This document shows, one piece after another, positions 24,930-31,400 of a stretch of DNA of 64,000 nucleotides (position 1 is the first letter of the stretch; the number at the start of each line of letters is the position of its first letter). The notes under the pieces are model-generated. The model was not told where the DNA came from and searched no databases. It saw only the letters and a list, made by a program, of their open reading frames with translations. This DNA comes from Candidatus Nanohalarchaeota archaeon. GTDB lineage: Archaea > Nanohalarchaeota > Nanosalinia > Nanosalinales > Nanosalinaceae. Location: assembly GCA_022729235.1 (NCBI GenBank), contig JALDAJ010000001.1, forward strand, positions 62,001-126,000, written 5' to 3'. The position numbers were made by a program, and so were the translations under genes.

Positions 24930-25488
24930 TGGAAAAGAGTGCAAACTCAACGACAACAACAGTAATTGCAAGCAGCAGTATCGTATATATAGCGTCAAAC
25001 CAGAAGAAACGTAGTTTATCACCTACATAAATTAGCGCCGCTACAGGCATGCCCAGAGTCGCAAACAGCGATCTTCTCCATTCTCTTTTAGAATGATGCC
25101 AAATATTCTTGGCGTCCGTTGAGCTTGGTATAGCATGCATACCTGTACTAAAACCTATCCAGGCAATGAATAGAGCTATCAAATTTAAAACCAAATTATT
25201 CTCGTTGATAGCCTGAACCTCAGTTGCAACAACAGCCAAGAGGGCGAGAGGTATGAACAACATAATTGCCAAAAATGTATTTATCAGGAAAGGAGCTCCT
25301 GAAATCGCAAATGTATCTGCAAAATTGTTAGTTCGTTCATGCTTAACATACCCTGCAGGATTGCCTATACGGAAATAACACACTTCAAAAACACGTACAT
25401 CTCTTCTATTACACATTCTCTCATGAGCATATTCGTGAATAATCACGCCTGGAAAAGTCAATATAGATATAAGCCAGCCCGGTATCAC
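24919..25488 (-). CDS. M50-like membrane metallopeptidase
   Basis: 189 residues with a GVIIHEYAHERMC zinc motif (HExxH at about 18-22) inside the first hydrophobic segment, followed by three or more membrane segments (about 65-90, 100-120, 165-185). This is the layout of short site-2-protease-like M50 peptidases; a second metal ligand may be in the DAK/NIWHH region near residue 128. It lies inverted between an ABC gene fragment and the complete ABC gene, suggesting it came with a rearrangement. Confidence 0.65.
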   Translation of the reverse strand: MIPGWLISILTFPGVIIHEYAHERMCNRRDVRVFEVCYFRIGNPAGYVKHERTNNFADTFAISGAPFLINTFLAIMLFIPLALLAVVATEVQAINENNLVLNLIALFIAWIGFSTGMHAIPSSTDAKNIWHHSKREWRRSLFATLGMPVAALIYVGDKLRFFWFDAIYTILLLAITVVVVEFALFSTIL

Positions 25489-25573
25489 GATTATAACTAT
25501 TAATTAAGCCCTATATAGAAGTTTTCCCGTTTAAACCTCATAAATTAAAACTATACTCGCTCTTCAAAATAAT

Positions 25574-26551
25574 ATGCCCATAATCAAGGCTGAAAACCTT
25601 TCCAAGACATTCAGAATTTACCAGCGAGAGGAAGGTATAACCGGATATCTAAAGGGCTTTCTTACCCGCGACTATCGGGAGGTCGACGCCGTTGAAGACC
25701 TTGACCTTGAAATCGAGAGAGGTGAGATGATAGGGTACATCGGTGCGAACGGCGCCGGTAAATCCACGACTGTGAAGATGCTGACCGGTATCCTCGAACC
25801 CTCGGGCGGCAGAATCGAGGTTGACGGGAGGAATCCTCACAGGGAGAGGAAAAAGAACGCGATGAACATCGGGGTCGTGTTTGGACAAAAAACGCAGCTC
25901 TGGTGGGACCTGCCGGTGCGGGAGTCCTTCAAGCTCCTGAGACAGATCTACGAGGTCGATGAAGACGATTTCGAGGAGCGTATCGAAGAGTTCGACGAGG
26001 TCCTGCAGCTGAAAGAGTTCTGGGAACAGCCCGTCAGGAAGCTTTCACTCGGACAAAAGATGCGCTGTGAGCTAGCCGCTGCATTTTTACACCACCCGCC
26101 GATAGTCTACCTGGACGAACCAACTATCGGTCTAGATGTCGCCGTGAAAGAACGGATACGTGACTTCATCCGGAAGATGAACCGGGAGAACAATATTACG
26201 GTAATGCTGACCACGCACGATATCGGCGATATAGAGGATTTATGTGATAGGATAGTGGTGTTGGACGAGGGCCGGAAGATATACGACGGCGAACTCGACA
26301 CGCTCGTCAACAGGTTCACGTCCCGGCGACTGATACTTGACCTGAAGTCGGAGCCCAACTTCCACCTGGAAAAAGAAGGTGTTGATGAAATCGATATCGA
26401 CGGGAGGACGGAGATAGTTTTCAACCGCGAGAAGATCTCCGCGTCGGATCTTATGAAGCGCGTCCTGGAGCGATATGACGTTATCGACTTCGAGCTGCGG
26501 GAGCCGAACATCGAGCAGGTTGTCAAGAAGATATACAACGAGGGTCTGTGA
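25574..26551 (+). CDS. ABC-2 type exporter ATP-binding protein
   Basis: 325 residues. Walker A GYIGANGAGKSTTVKML at about 55-70, Q-loop VFGQKTQLWWDLPV, signature LSLGQKMRCELAA, Walker B PIVYLDEPTIGLD and switch HDIGDIEDLCDR. The N-terminal extension before the core and the C-terminal tail after residue 230 match ABC-2 systems whose permeases are of the DUF990 type. It powers export with the two permeases encoded immediately downstream (start 1 bp after this stop). Confidence 0.92.
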   Translation: MPIIKAENLSKTFRIYQREEGITGYLKGFLTRDYREVDAVEDLDLEIERGEMIGYIGANGAGKSTTVKMLTGILEPSGGRIEVDGRNPHRERKKNAMNIGVVFGQKTQLWWDLPVRESFKLLRQIYEVDEDDFEERIEEFDEVLQLKEFWEQPVRKLSLGQKMRCELAAAFLHHPPIVYLDEPTIGLDVAVKERIRDFIRKMNRENNITVMLTTHDIGDIEDLCDRIVVLDEGRKIYDGELDTLVNRFTSRRLILDLKSEPNFHLEKEGVDEIDIDGRTEIVFNREKISASDLMKRVLERYDVIDFELREPNIEQVVKKIYNEGL

Positions 26552-27238
26552 ATGCACCTGAGAAAGTACCTTGAGTTCACGCGTATCGGTATCAGGGAGG
26601 GCTCAGCCTACAGGTTCAACGCAGTCATGGCGCTCGGAACCTCGATACTCTACCTACTGCTGTACTTCTTCATCTGGAGCGCTATCGACGAGGCAGGGTC
26701 TATACAGGGAGGGCTGGGACAAGTCATGGCCTACCTTGTCATCGGGCAGCTGGTGTCTAACACAGTATTTATGAACACGGAGGAGTTCTTCGGCGAGAGG
26801 ATACGTAGAGGTACTATCGTAAACGAGCTGAAGCGCCCGATGTCCCTGCGTTTGCAGACCTATTTCTACGAAATCGGTTGGGCGTGCTTCAGGTTTGTGA
26901 CAAGAGGGTTACCGGTGTTCATTTTCGGCATGCTGTTTTTCGATGTCAGCCTTCCCGGTCTCTCCACGCTCGCGTTGTTCGGAGTGAGCATGTTCCTCAG
27001 CCTTAACCTAGTCTTCTCCTTCGCATACATCACCTCGATGCTGGTGTTCTGGACCAAAATAGACTGGAGCGTCAGGATGGCAAGGAACGTCATCCAGAAC
27101 CTGTTCTCGGGAGTTATGTTTCCCCTCTACCTGCTTCCCGGGACGCTTGAGACCGTTTTCAACGCACTGCCGTTCCAATCCATGGCTGACGGTCCGATTT
27201 CGATATACCTGATGCAGCAAACCGGCGAGAGGCACTGA
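26552..27238 (+). CDS. ABC-2 permease subunit 1, truncated by frameshift
   Basis: 228 residues with about five membrane segments, typical of DUF990/ABC2_membrane_6 permeases. The reading frame stops at TGA 27236-27238 after ISIYLMQQTGERH. The missing last helix and the conserved C-terminal QGG end are encoded in the next frame (27238-27339). The stop and next ATG overlap as TGATG. The gene is therefore split by a one-base shift, a sequencing error, or a stop-start reinitiation. Confidence 0.8.
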   Translation: MHLRKYLEFTRIGIREGSAYRFNAVMALGTSILYLLLYFFIWSAIDEAGSIQGGLGQVMAYLVIGQLVSNTVFMNTEEFFGERIRRGTIVNELKRPMSLRLQTYFYEIGWACFRFVTRGLPVFIFGMLFFDVSLPGLSTLALFGVSMFLSLNLVFSFAYITSMLVFWTKIDWSVRMARNVIQNLFSGVMFPLYLLPGTLETVFNALPFQSMADGPISIYLMQQTGERH

Positions 27239-27339
27239 TGGTTCTGGTCCAGCAGCTGGGCTGGATACTGTTCTTCCTCCTCGCGGGGGAACTGTTCTGG
27301 AGAAAAGCCCGGAAAAAACTGACGGTTCAGGGGGGATAG
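27238..27339 (+). CDS. ABC-2 permease subunit 1, C-terminal piece
   Basis: A 33-codon frame starting at the ATG that overlaps the preceding TGA. It reads MVLVQQLGWILFFLLAGELF then a basic stretch ending LTVQGG, which is the last transmembrane helix and characteristic C-terminus of DUF990 permeases. Together with the preceding frame it restores the normal length of about 260 residues. It ends 1 bp before the second permease ATG. Confidence 0.65.
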   Translation: MVLVQQLGWILFFLLAGELFWRKARKKLTVQGG

Positions 27340-27340
27340 T

Positions 27341-28141
27341 ATGGACGCGAGGAAGCACCTGAAAATCTACTGGTACTACTTCAAGCAGTACTGGAAGTCC
27401 CGGCTTGTCTACAAGAAAGACTTCCTCCTCGGGTTCACCAGCCAGATGATCAACCTAGCGGTGTCGATAGCTTTCATCGGTCTCCTGTTCACGCAGGTCG
27501 ACGCCATCCAGGGCTGGACCTTCAACGAGATGCTCTTCCTCGCGGGACTGAGCGGTTTCATAATGAATCTGCACCACATCTTCATGTTCAACATATACCG
27601 GCTCGGAGACAACTACGTCGTCAGCGGTGACTTCGACCGTTTCCTGGTGCGACCGCTCAACCCACTGTTTCAGGTGTACGCGGACGACGTCGGAGACAAT
27701 AACCTGTCGAAGTTCCTCGCCAACATCTTCCTGATAGCGTATGCCTCCAGCCAGATAGGTCTCGAACTCCTGACTCTTAGCAACCTGACCTATGGAGTTT
27801 TCGCTGTACTGAGCGGGGTACTGGTGTTCGCATCGATGTACCTCTGGTTCGCGACCACCGCGTTCTGGACTGGTAGGAGCCGGGCCGCGATATGGCTGAT
27901 CTTCCGGCTCAGCGACTTCAGGAAGTACCCTTACAGCATCTACAGCTTCGGTATACAGATCATACTGATAACCATCGTCCCTATCGCGTTCGCCTCGTTC
28001 TTCCCCGCTACCTACTTCCTCGGGAAGGAGGGCTGGGCGTTCTGGCAGTACCTGACAATATTCGTAGGACCATTGTTCTTCCTCGTTGCCTACGGGTTCT
28101 GGAAGATAGGGCTGAAGAACTACTCAAGTACCGGGAGCTAG
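27341..28141 (+). CDS. ABC-2 permease subunit 2
   Basis: 266 residues, six predicted membrane segments (about 30-50, 60-80, 115-140, 145-170, 200-225, 235-255), with the intact architecture of the DUF990-type permease. It pairs with subunit 1 to form the export pore driven by the ATPase at 25574. Such systems export drugs, lipids or glycans in bacteria; the substrate here is unknown. Confidence 0.85.
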   Translation: MDARKHLKIYWYYFKQYWKSRLVYKKDFLLGFTSQMINLAVSIAFIGLLFTQVDAIQGWTFNEMLFLAGLSGFIMNLHHIFMFNIYRLGDNYVVSGDFDRFLVRPLNPLFQVYADDVGDNNLSKFLANIFLIAYASSQIGLELLTLSNLTYGVFAVLSGVLVFASMYLWFATTAFWTGRSRAAIWLIFRLSDFRKYPYSIYSFGIQIILITIVPIAFASFFPATYFLGKEGWAFWQYLTIFVGPLFFLVAYGFWKIGLKNYSSTGS

Positions 28142-28189
28142 AAAAAAGTAATAAGTTATACCATTTGGGAGGAAAAACACGATTAGATA

Positions 28190-28981
28190 ATGTTTACTAG
28201 AGAAAAAAGAAGTGCTGAAGAAATTTATAGGTTCTCAAATAAGTCGAGAGGTTATATCCAATCAGCCTTTGAAAACGGTTATGAGAAGGACGTGCTCAGT
28301 TTTTTATCAGAAATTTATATTCCTCTGGTTGAAAGATATCTTAGTCTCGATCCAGATTTAAGAACACATGATGATTTTCCGGAAGACATAGATTACTGGG
28401 AAACGAGACTTGAAGGATTTGAAGGCGATTTCGATTATACTCCTCTTGAGGTCCCTGATCTTTACAGAGGGTTCTATGAAGAAGTGTATAATCTATGGGA
28501 CGATACCGATTTTGATAAAGTAATAGGTATCGCCACCAGCGGACTTCCTTTTGCAGCCATAGTCGCAAACCTTACAAACACACCGTTTGAAATGGTGAAA
28601 TACTCTCACTGGGATGGGAACGATGAAAGAGTAGTAGATAGATGGATAGGAGACAGTCTACAGGGGAAAAAAGTTGTACTTGTAGATGATACTATATCTA
28701 CAGGAGAAACCGTAGAGAACGTAACTAATTACCTTAATAACCAGGGCGTCTCAAGTATTCACGGTGCATTTCTAAAAGCCAATTCCAGATGTGCAAGTAG
28801 AATCGAGGAGAACTATGAGGAGTTGCTGATTATTAGAAAAACAGGAATAGAGCCTCTAATTCGACAGAACCTAGAAGAAGATATCAAAAAACTTCAATAT
28901 TTAAATCCTGAAGTCTCTCACCAAGAAGAGAGGTTAAAAAGTAGAAAACCTAAAACAGACCTGCCTCTACCTCTAATGTGA
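28190..28981 (+). CDS. type I phosphoribosyltransferase domain protein
   Basis: 263 residues. The PRPP-binding motif KVVLVDDTISTGETV (about 165-179) is preceded by a VIGIATSGLPFAAIVAN loop, as in orotate or xanthine-type PRTases. The N-terminal 95 residues and the C-terminal 50 residues do not match a known enzyme, so base specificity cannot be assigned. AT-richer than the ABC genes before it. Confidence 0.75.
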   Translation: MFTREKRSAEEIYRFSNKSRGYIQSAFENGYEKDVLSFLSEIYIPLVERYLSLDPDLRTHDDFPEDIDYWETRLEGFEGDFDYTPLEVPDLYRGFYEEVYNLWDDTDFDKVIGIATSGLPFAAIVANLTNTPFEMVKYSHWDGNDERVVDRWIGDSLQGKKVVLVDDTISTGETVENVTNYLNNQGVSSIHGAFLKANSRCASRIEENYEELLIIRKTGIEPLIRQNLEEDIKKLQYLNPEVSHQEERLKSRKPKTDLPLPLM

Positions 28982-29027
28982 ACACGGTATTTAAAGAAAC
29001 GTCGGGTATGAAGGTGCTAGGTGCGAC

Positions 29028-29567
29028 CTACTCAAACTCTTCCCTGTAGAGCTCCTGCGACCTTTCAATTGCTTCCTTCGCTTCTTCGACATCTCCCCAG
29101 CCCTCGATCTCGACTTCTTTCTTGGGCTCCAGGTTCTTGTAGGTCTTGAAGAACTCCGAGATCTCTTTTCTCGTGTGTTCTTCGATGTCGTCAAGGTCTT
29201 CGACATCGTTCCACCGCGGGTCTTCTGTCGGTACCGCGATGATGTTGTCGTCCTGTTCACCGCCATCGTCCATGTAGAGGATTCCGACTGGTCGGCACTC
29301 GATCACGCATCCTGGGAATGTTGCTTGCGTTGTCAGCACAAGGATGTCCATCGGGTCGCCGTCCTCGTAGTATGCCTGCGGGATGAAACCGTAGTCTCCC
29401 GGGTAGTGAACCGCGCTGTGAAGAACTCTATCTAGAACAACACTCTCCATGTCTTTGTCGTACTCGTACTTGTTCTTGGTTCCCTGAGGGTTTTCGATTA
29501 CTGCATAAATCGTGTCCGGCGCCTCGCCGTCCGGTCCTGTCGGATAGTCCTGCCACTTGTTAACCAT
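29028..29567 (-). CDS. ppa: inorganic pyrophosphatase (family I)
   Basis: 179 residues. Landmarks: NKYEYDKDMESVVLDRVL near the N-terminus, HYPGDYGFIPQAYYEDGDPMDILVL, which carries the family Asp metal ligands, and VPTEDPRWNDVEDLDDI. It hydrolyses PPi to drive biosynthesis. Length and order are normal for archaeal family I enzymes. Confidence 0.95.
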   Translation of the reverse strand: MVNKWQDYPTGPDGEAPDTIYAVIENPQGTKNKYEYDKDMESVVLDRVLHSAVHYPGDYGFIPQAYYEDGDPMDILVLTTQATFPGCVIECRPVGILYMDDGGEQDDNIIAVPTEDPRWNDVEDLDDIEEHTRKEISEFFKTYKNLEPKKEVEIEGWGDVEEAKEAIERSQELYREEFE

Positions 29568-29607
29568 TCTGTATCACGTAGAAAGGATAGAGGAGAGACT
29601 TTTATTC

Positions 29608-29763
29608 TTACTCCCGCTTCTGTGTCGTGGCGGAAAGCCTTACCATAGAAACATTCTTGATGGCTCCGCACCTGGAGCATACAACTTTGACCCAGTCAAC
29701 GTTGGGTTTCTCTACAGGATTCACGTGCAAATCTCGATCACATTCGTCGCAGGTAGCGGGCAT
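29608..29763 (-). CDS. small zinc-ribbon protein
   Basis: A 51-residue frame, MPATCDECDRDLHVNPVEKP then VKVVCSRCGAIKNVSM, with two CxxC knuckles spaced like a zinc ribbon. It lies upstream of ppa on the same strand with a 40-bp gap. Coding is supported by the paired knuckles and the length conservation typical of small archaeal zinc ribbons. Function unknown. Confidence 0.6.
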   Translation of the reverse strand: MPATCDECDRDLHVNPVEKPNVDWVKVVCSRCGAIKNVSMVRLSATTQKRE

Positions 29764-29899
29764 CTAACTTCCTCCTCTACGAACTACTTCTCCATCGAAC
29801 TATTTAAGCATAACTTTGAGACAGTCAAGGGAGTGATAGGGAATAAAAAAGATTACACAGAACAGGGAATATACAAAGCCAAACAAGACCAAAAAGCCT

Positions 29900-29952
29900 G
29901 AAGTGCGTTCGTCTTACGAACGTGCTATGTTGATGAAACTGACAGCAGTTTC
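29900..29952 (+). repeat. structured RNA element, copy A (before tRNA-Val)
   Basis: Two consecutive hairpins: 29903-29911 pairs with 29917-29925, and 29935-29940 with 29947-29952. The element aligns without gaps to 30234-30286, with 42 of 53 positions the same. Three base pairs differ by compensating changes in both partners (29912/29916, 29935/29952, 29936/29951). It ends exactly one base before the tRNA-Val gene. Confidence 0.75.
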
Positions 29953-30027
29953 GGGTTCGTAGTCTAGCTTGGTTATGACACCGCCTTGACATGGCGGAGA
30001 TCCCCAGTTCAAATCTGGGCGAACCCA
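29953..30027 (+). tRNA. tRNA-Val (GAC)
   Basis: A complete cloverleaf: acceptor GGGTTCG pairs with CGAACCC, anticodon stem CCGCC/GGCGG holds loop TTGACAT (anticodon GAC), and T arm CCCAG-TTCAAAT-CTGGG. Discriminator A at 30027. CCA is not encoded. No intron. It is preceded directly by a structured element related to part of the next tRNA's intron. Confidence 0.93.
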
Positions 30028-30089
30028 TACGGGCGATGATATGAGTCCAACGGGAAGGTAGCTCAGGTGGTAAGAGCGCTGCGCTCATA

Positions 30090-30292
30090 ACAACTTTATG
30101 AGCGATGAGGGTCACTGTCTCGCCATGCGTGACAGTTCGAGAAGATCACATCGTTCTTTAAAGAACGATGTTCAAACACCGTTTCCCGAAAACGGTGTGT
30201 CTCTGATCTTCGACCCGATGATTAAAACATCTTGAAGTGCGTTCGCTTTGCGAACGTGCTATGGTGATCGAACTTCCAGAAGTTCGTGAGAT
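30090..30292 (+). other. large structured tRNA intron
   Basis: 203 nt. The intron start pairs with the anticodon loop (30084-30090 with 30096-30102). A helix (30137-30148 with 30204-30213, two-base bulge) encloses a perfect 22-bp palindrome at 30149-30170 and a 9-bp hairpin (30076-type arms at 30176-30184 and 30190-30198). The 3' part is the copy B hairpin element. GTGAG at 30286-30290 can pair with CTCAT of the anticodon loop, consistent with a bulge-helix-bulge splice substrate. Confidence 0.75.
30234..30286 (+). repeat. structured RNA element, copy B (3' part of tRNA intron)
   Basis: Second copy of the element at 29900-29952, at a constant offset of 334 bases. Hairpin arms are 30237-30246 with 30250-30259, and 30269-30275 with 30280-30286. 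It ends six bases before the 3' exon of the CAT tRNA. Confidence 0.75.
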
Positions 30293-30334
30293 ACGCAGAG
30301 GTCGCGGGTTCGAGTCCCGCCCTTCCCATTTCTG

Positions 30335-30422
30335 CTTCCGAAATATTCGGAAGGAGATAGAGAAAATCTTTGATTTTCGAATGTATAGTCAGCGTGGTCG
30401 AGAAGCATCCGGGTTCGGATGC
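30335..30422 (+). other. three-hairpin region after the tRNA
   Basis: Three perfect hairpins follow the tRNA: 30335-30342/30346-30353 (8 bp), 30362-30368/30372-30378 (7 bp) and 30405-30411/30416-30422 (7 bp). The last two thirds resemble a D arm joined to a T arm with no anticodon arm, so this could be a tRNA remnant, an sRNA or part of the processed tRNA precursor. No protein-coding frame is convincing. Confidence 0.4.
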
Positions 30423-30427
30423 GTTCG

Positions 30428-30444
30428 TTCCCAACCTATAAACC
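30428..30444 (+). repeat. 17-bp direct repeat, left copy
   Basis: TTCCCAACCTATAAACC, identical to 31167-31183. The two copies bracket the second toxin-antitoxin module, 739 bp apart. The core CCTATAAA is also a good TATA box. Confidence 0.7.
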
Positions 30445-30561
30445 ATTCAGTTTGTAATCCAGTCCGCCCTTTCACCTGTTTTTCAAGAGATAACCTCTTC
30501 AGACTTATACAATATCCGGAAAATTCTTGAGCGCGCCATTTCTCGCTAAGTACAAATAATG

Positions 30562-30584
30562 TTATTAAATATTGGTATCCAATA
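30562..30584 (+). promoter_or_regulatory. TATA box and palindromic operator of second toxin-antitoxin operon
   Basis: TTATTAAATA at 30562-30571 is about 25 nt before the ATG at 30592, giving a leaderless transcript. It overlaps a perfect palindrome TATTGG-TAT-CCAATA at 30570-30584, well placed for antitoxin binding at the transcription start. Confidence 0.55.
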
Positions 30585-30591
30585 AACCATC

Positions 30592-30822
30592 ATGGGAACG
30601 ACTACTGTTGATATTCCTGAGGCACTGGAGAATGGTATCGAAAGAGAACTTGAGAGAGGTAAGTATGCTTCCAAGTCCGAGCTTATCAGGGCGGCTATAA
30701 GAGCGTTTCTAGAGCAGGAGGATATGATTGTTGAGAGAACTCTTTCAGAAAAAGCAAAGGCTAGAATTGAAGAGGCTAGAGAACAGGACGACAGTGTTTC
30801 ACACAGAGAAGTATTCAGTTGA
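30592..30822 (+). CDS. ribbon-helix-helix antitoxin
   Basis: 76 residues: TTTVDIPEALENGIERELER is the ribbon and first helix, and ASKSELIRAAIRAFLEQ the second helix. The acidic tail should wrap the toxin. It resembles the antitoxin at 12642 in the first 40 residues, so the two are paralogous or share a family. The toxin begins 8 bp downstream. Confidence 0.82.
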   Translation: MGTTTVDIPEALENGIERELERGKYASKSELIRAAIRAFLEQEDMIVERTLSEKAKARIEEAREQDDSVSHREVFS

Positions 30823-30829
30823 TTAGAGA

Positions 30830-31102
30830 ATGATACCTATAGAGTATAAACCTGTAGCACAGTCAAGCATCCAAGATTTGGATGAAGAAGTCAGAGAAAT
30901 TATAGAAGAGAAGATAAAGGAAGTAAGAGAGAACGGAATCTTCAAGCACAGGAATGTTGGCATAGTTCACGATGAAGAATGGGGAGAAATATGGAGGATT
31001 AAAGCGAAGAACGCCATCGCTAACCATAGAGTGTTCTTCGATATACAGGATAACAAGATGGTCGTACTTGATGTTCTGCACAGAGATATCGCATATGACT
31101 AA
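30830..31102 (+). CDS. RelE-type toxin
   Basis: 90 residues with a RelE/ParE fold pattern: N-terminal YKPVAQSSIQDLDEEVREII helices, then GEIWRIKAKNAIANHRVFFD and KMVVLDVLHRDIAYD strands. The conserved arginine in the WRIK strand and the C-terminal HRD resemble RelE mRNA-interferase residues. It lies in one operon with the antitoxin. Confidence 0.78.
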   Translation: MIPIEYKPVAQSSIQDLDEEVREIIEEKIKEVRENGIFKHRNVGIVHDEEWGEIWRIKAKNAIANHRVFFDIQDNKMVVLDVLHRDIAYD

Positions 31103-31166
31103 ATGACAGAATTTCGTTACAACATTTACCATCTGAAGAAATCATGTCTTTTGTTTAGTAGCTCTC

Positions 31167-31183
31167 TTCCCAACCTATAAACC
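31167..31183 (+). repeat. 17-bp direct repeat, right copy
   Basis: Identical to 30428-30444, same orientation. It abuts the stop codon of the small zinc-finger gene at 31184-31300. Confidence 0.7.
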
Positions 31184-31300
31184 TTAGAGAATACAGCTTT
31201 GATGACAGTACCCTTCACGGGTCTTCAGGTAGTTCTCATCAGTATGGACTCTGGAGCCGCATACTGCACAGAATCCTAGTCTCTGAGTTGTATCAGACAC
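31184..31300 (-). CDS. small Cys-rich zinc-finger protein
   Basis: A 38-residue frame with a GTG start at 31300, containing LGFCAVCGSRVHTDENYLK and a GYCHQSC end. CxxC plus CxxxC with an adjacent His is a credible zinc-binding set. A purine-rich GGGGAGGGAAG run lies just upstream of the GTG. Short frames can arise by chance, but the cysteine spacing favours a real gene. No function known. Confidence 0.5.
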   Translation of the reverse strand: MSDTTQRLGFCAVCGSRVHTDENYLKTREGYCHQSCIL

Positions 31301-31400
31301 GTATTATCTTCCCTCCCCTCGAGACATAAACTATCTGGATGTCTACTTAAACAACTCTACAGTCTGTACAATGAGTAACTTTCAGTAGCCGGACTGTTAT

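Larger units (their letters stand above)
30052..30328 (+). tRNA. tRNA with CAT anticodon (elongator Met, possibly Ile2), intron-containing
   Basis: Exon 1 is 30052-30089 and exon 2 is 30293-30328. Spliced, the acceptor GGGAAGG pairs with CCTTCCC, anticodon stem CTGCG with CGCAG around loop CTCATAA (anticodon CAT), and T stem GCGGG with CCCGC. The stem lacks the three G-C pairs of initiator tRNA, so it is elongator Met or the Ile tRNA whose C34 is modified. A 203-nt intron sits at the canonical 37/38 position. Confidence 0.88.

Noticed and set aside
29931-29942. Box C (TGATGA) and box D (CTGA) strings before tRNA-Val, suggesting a C/D guide RNA.
   Set aside because: They are too close together to hold a guide and are not kept in the second copy of the element, which conserves hairpins instead.
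29825-30446. Two minus-strand frames across the tRNA genes that read as 60-100-residue proteins.
   Set aside because: They are translations of tRNA and intron sequence (typical 'GLEPATS'-like strings) and overlap well-supported tRNA features.
31190-31290. Plus-strand TTGATGA and CTGA strings considered as a C/D sRNA after the CCTATAAACC element.
   Set aside because: Spacing is irregular, and the stretch is better explained by the minus-strand zinc-finger frame.
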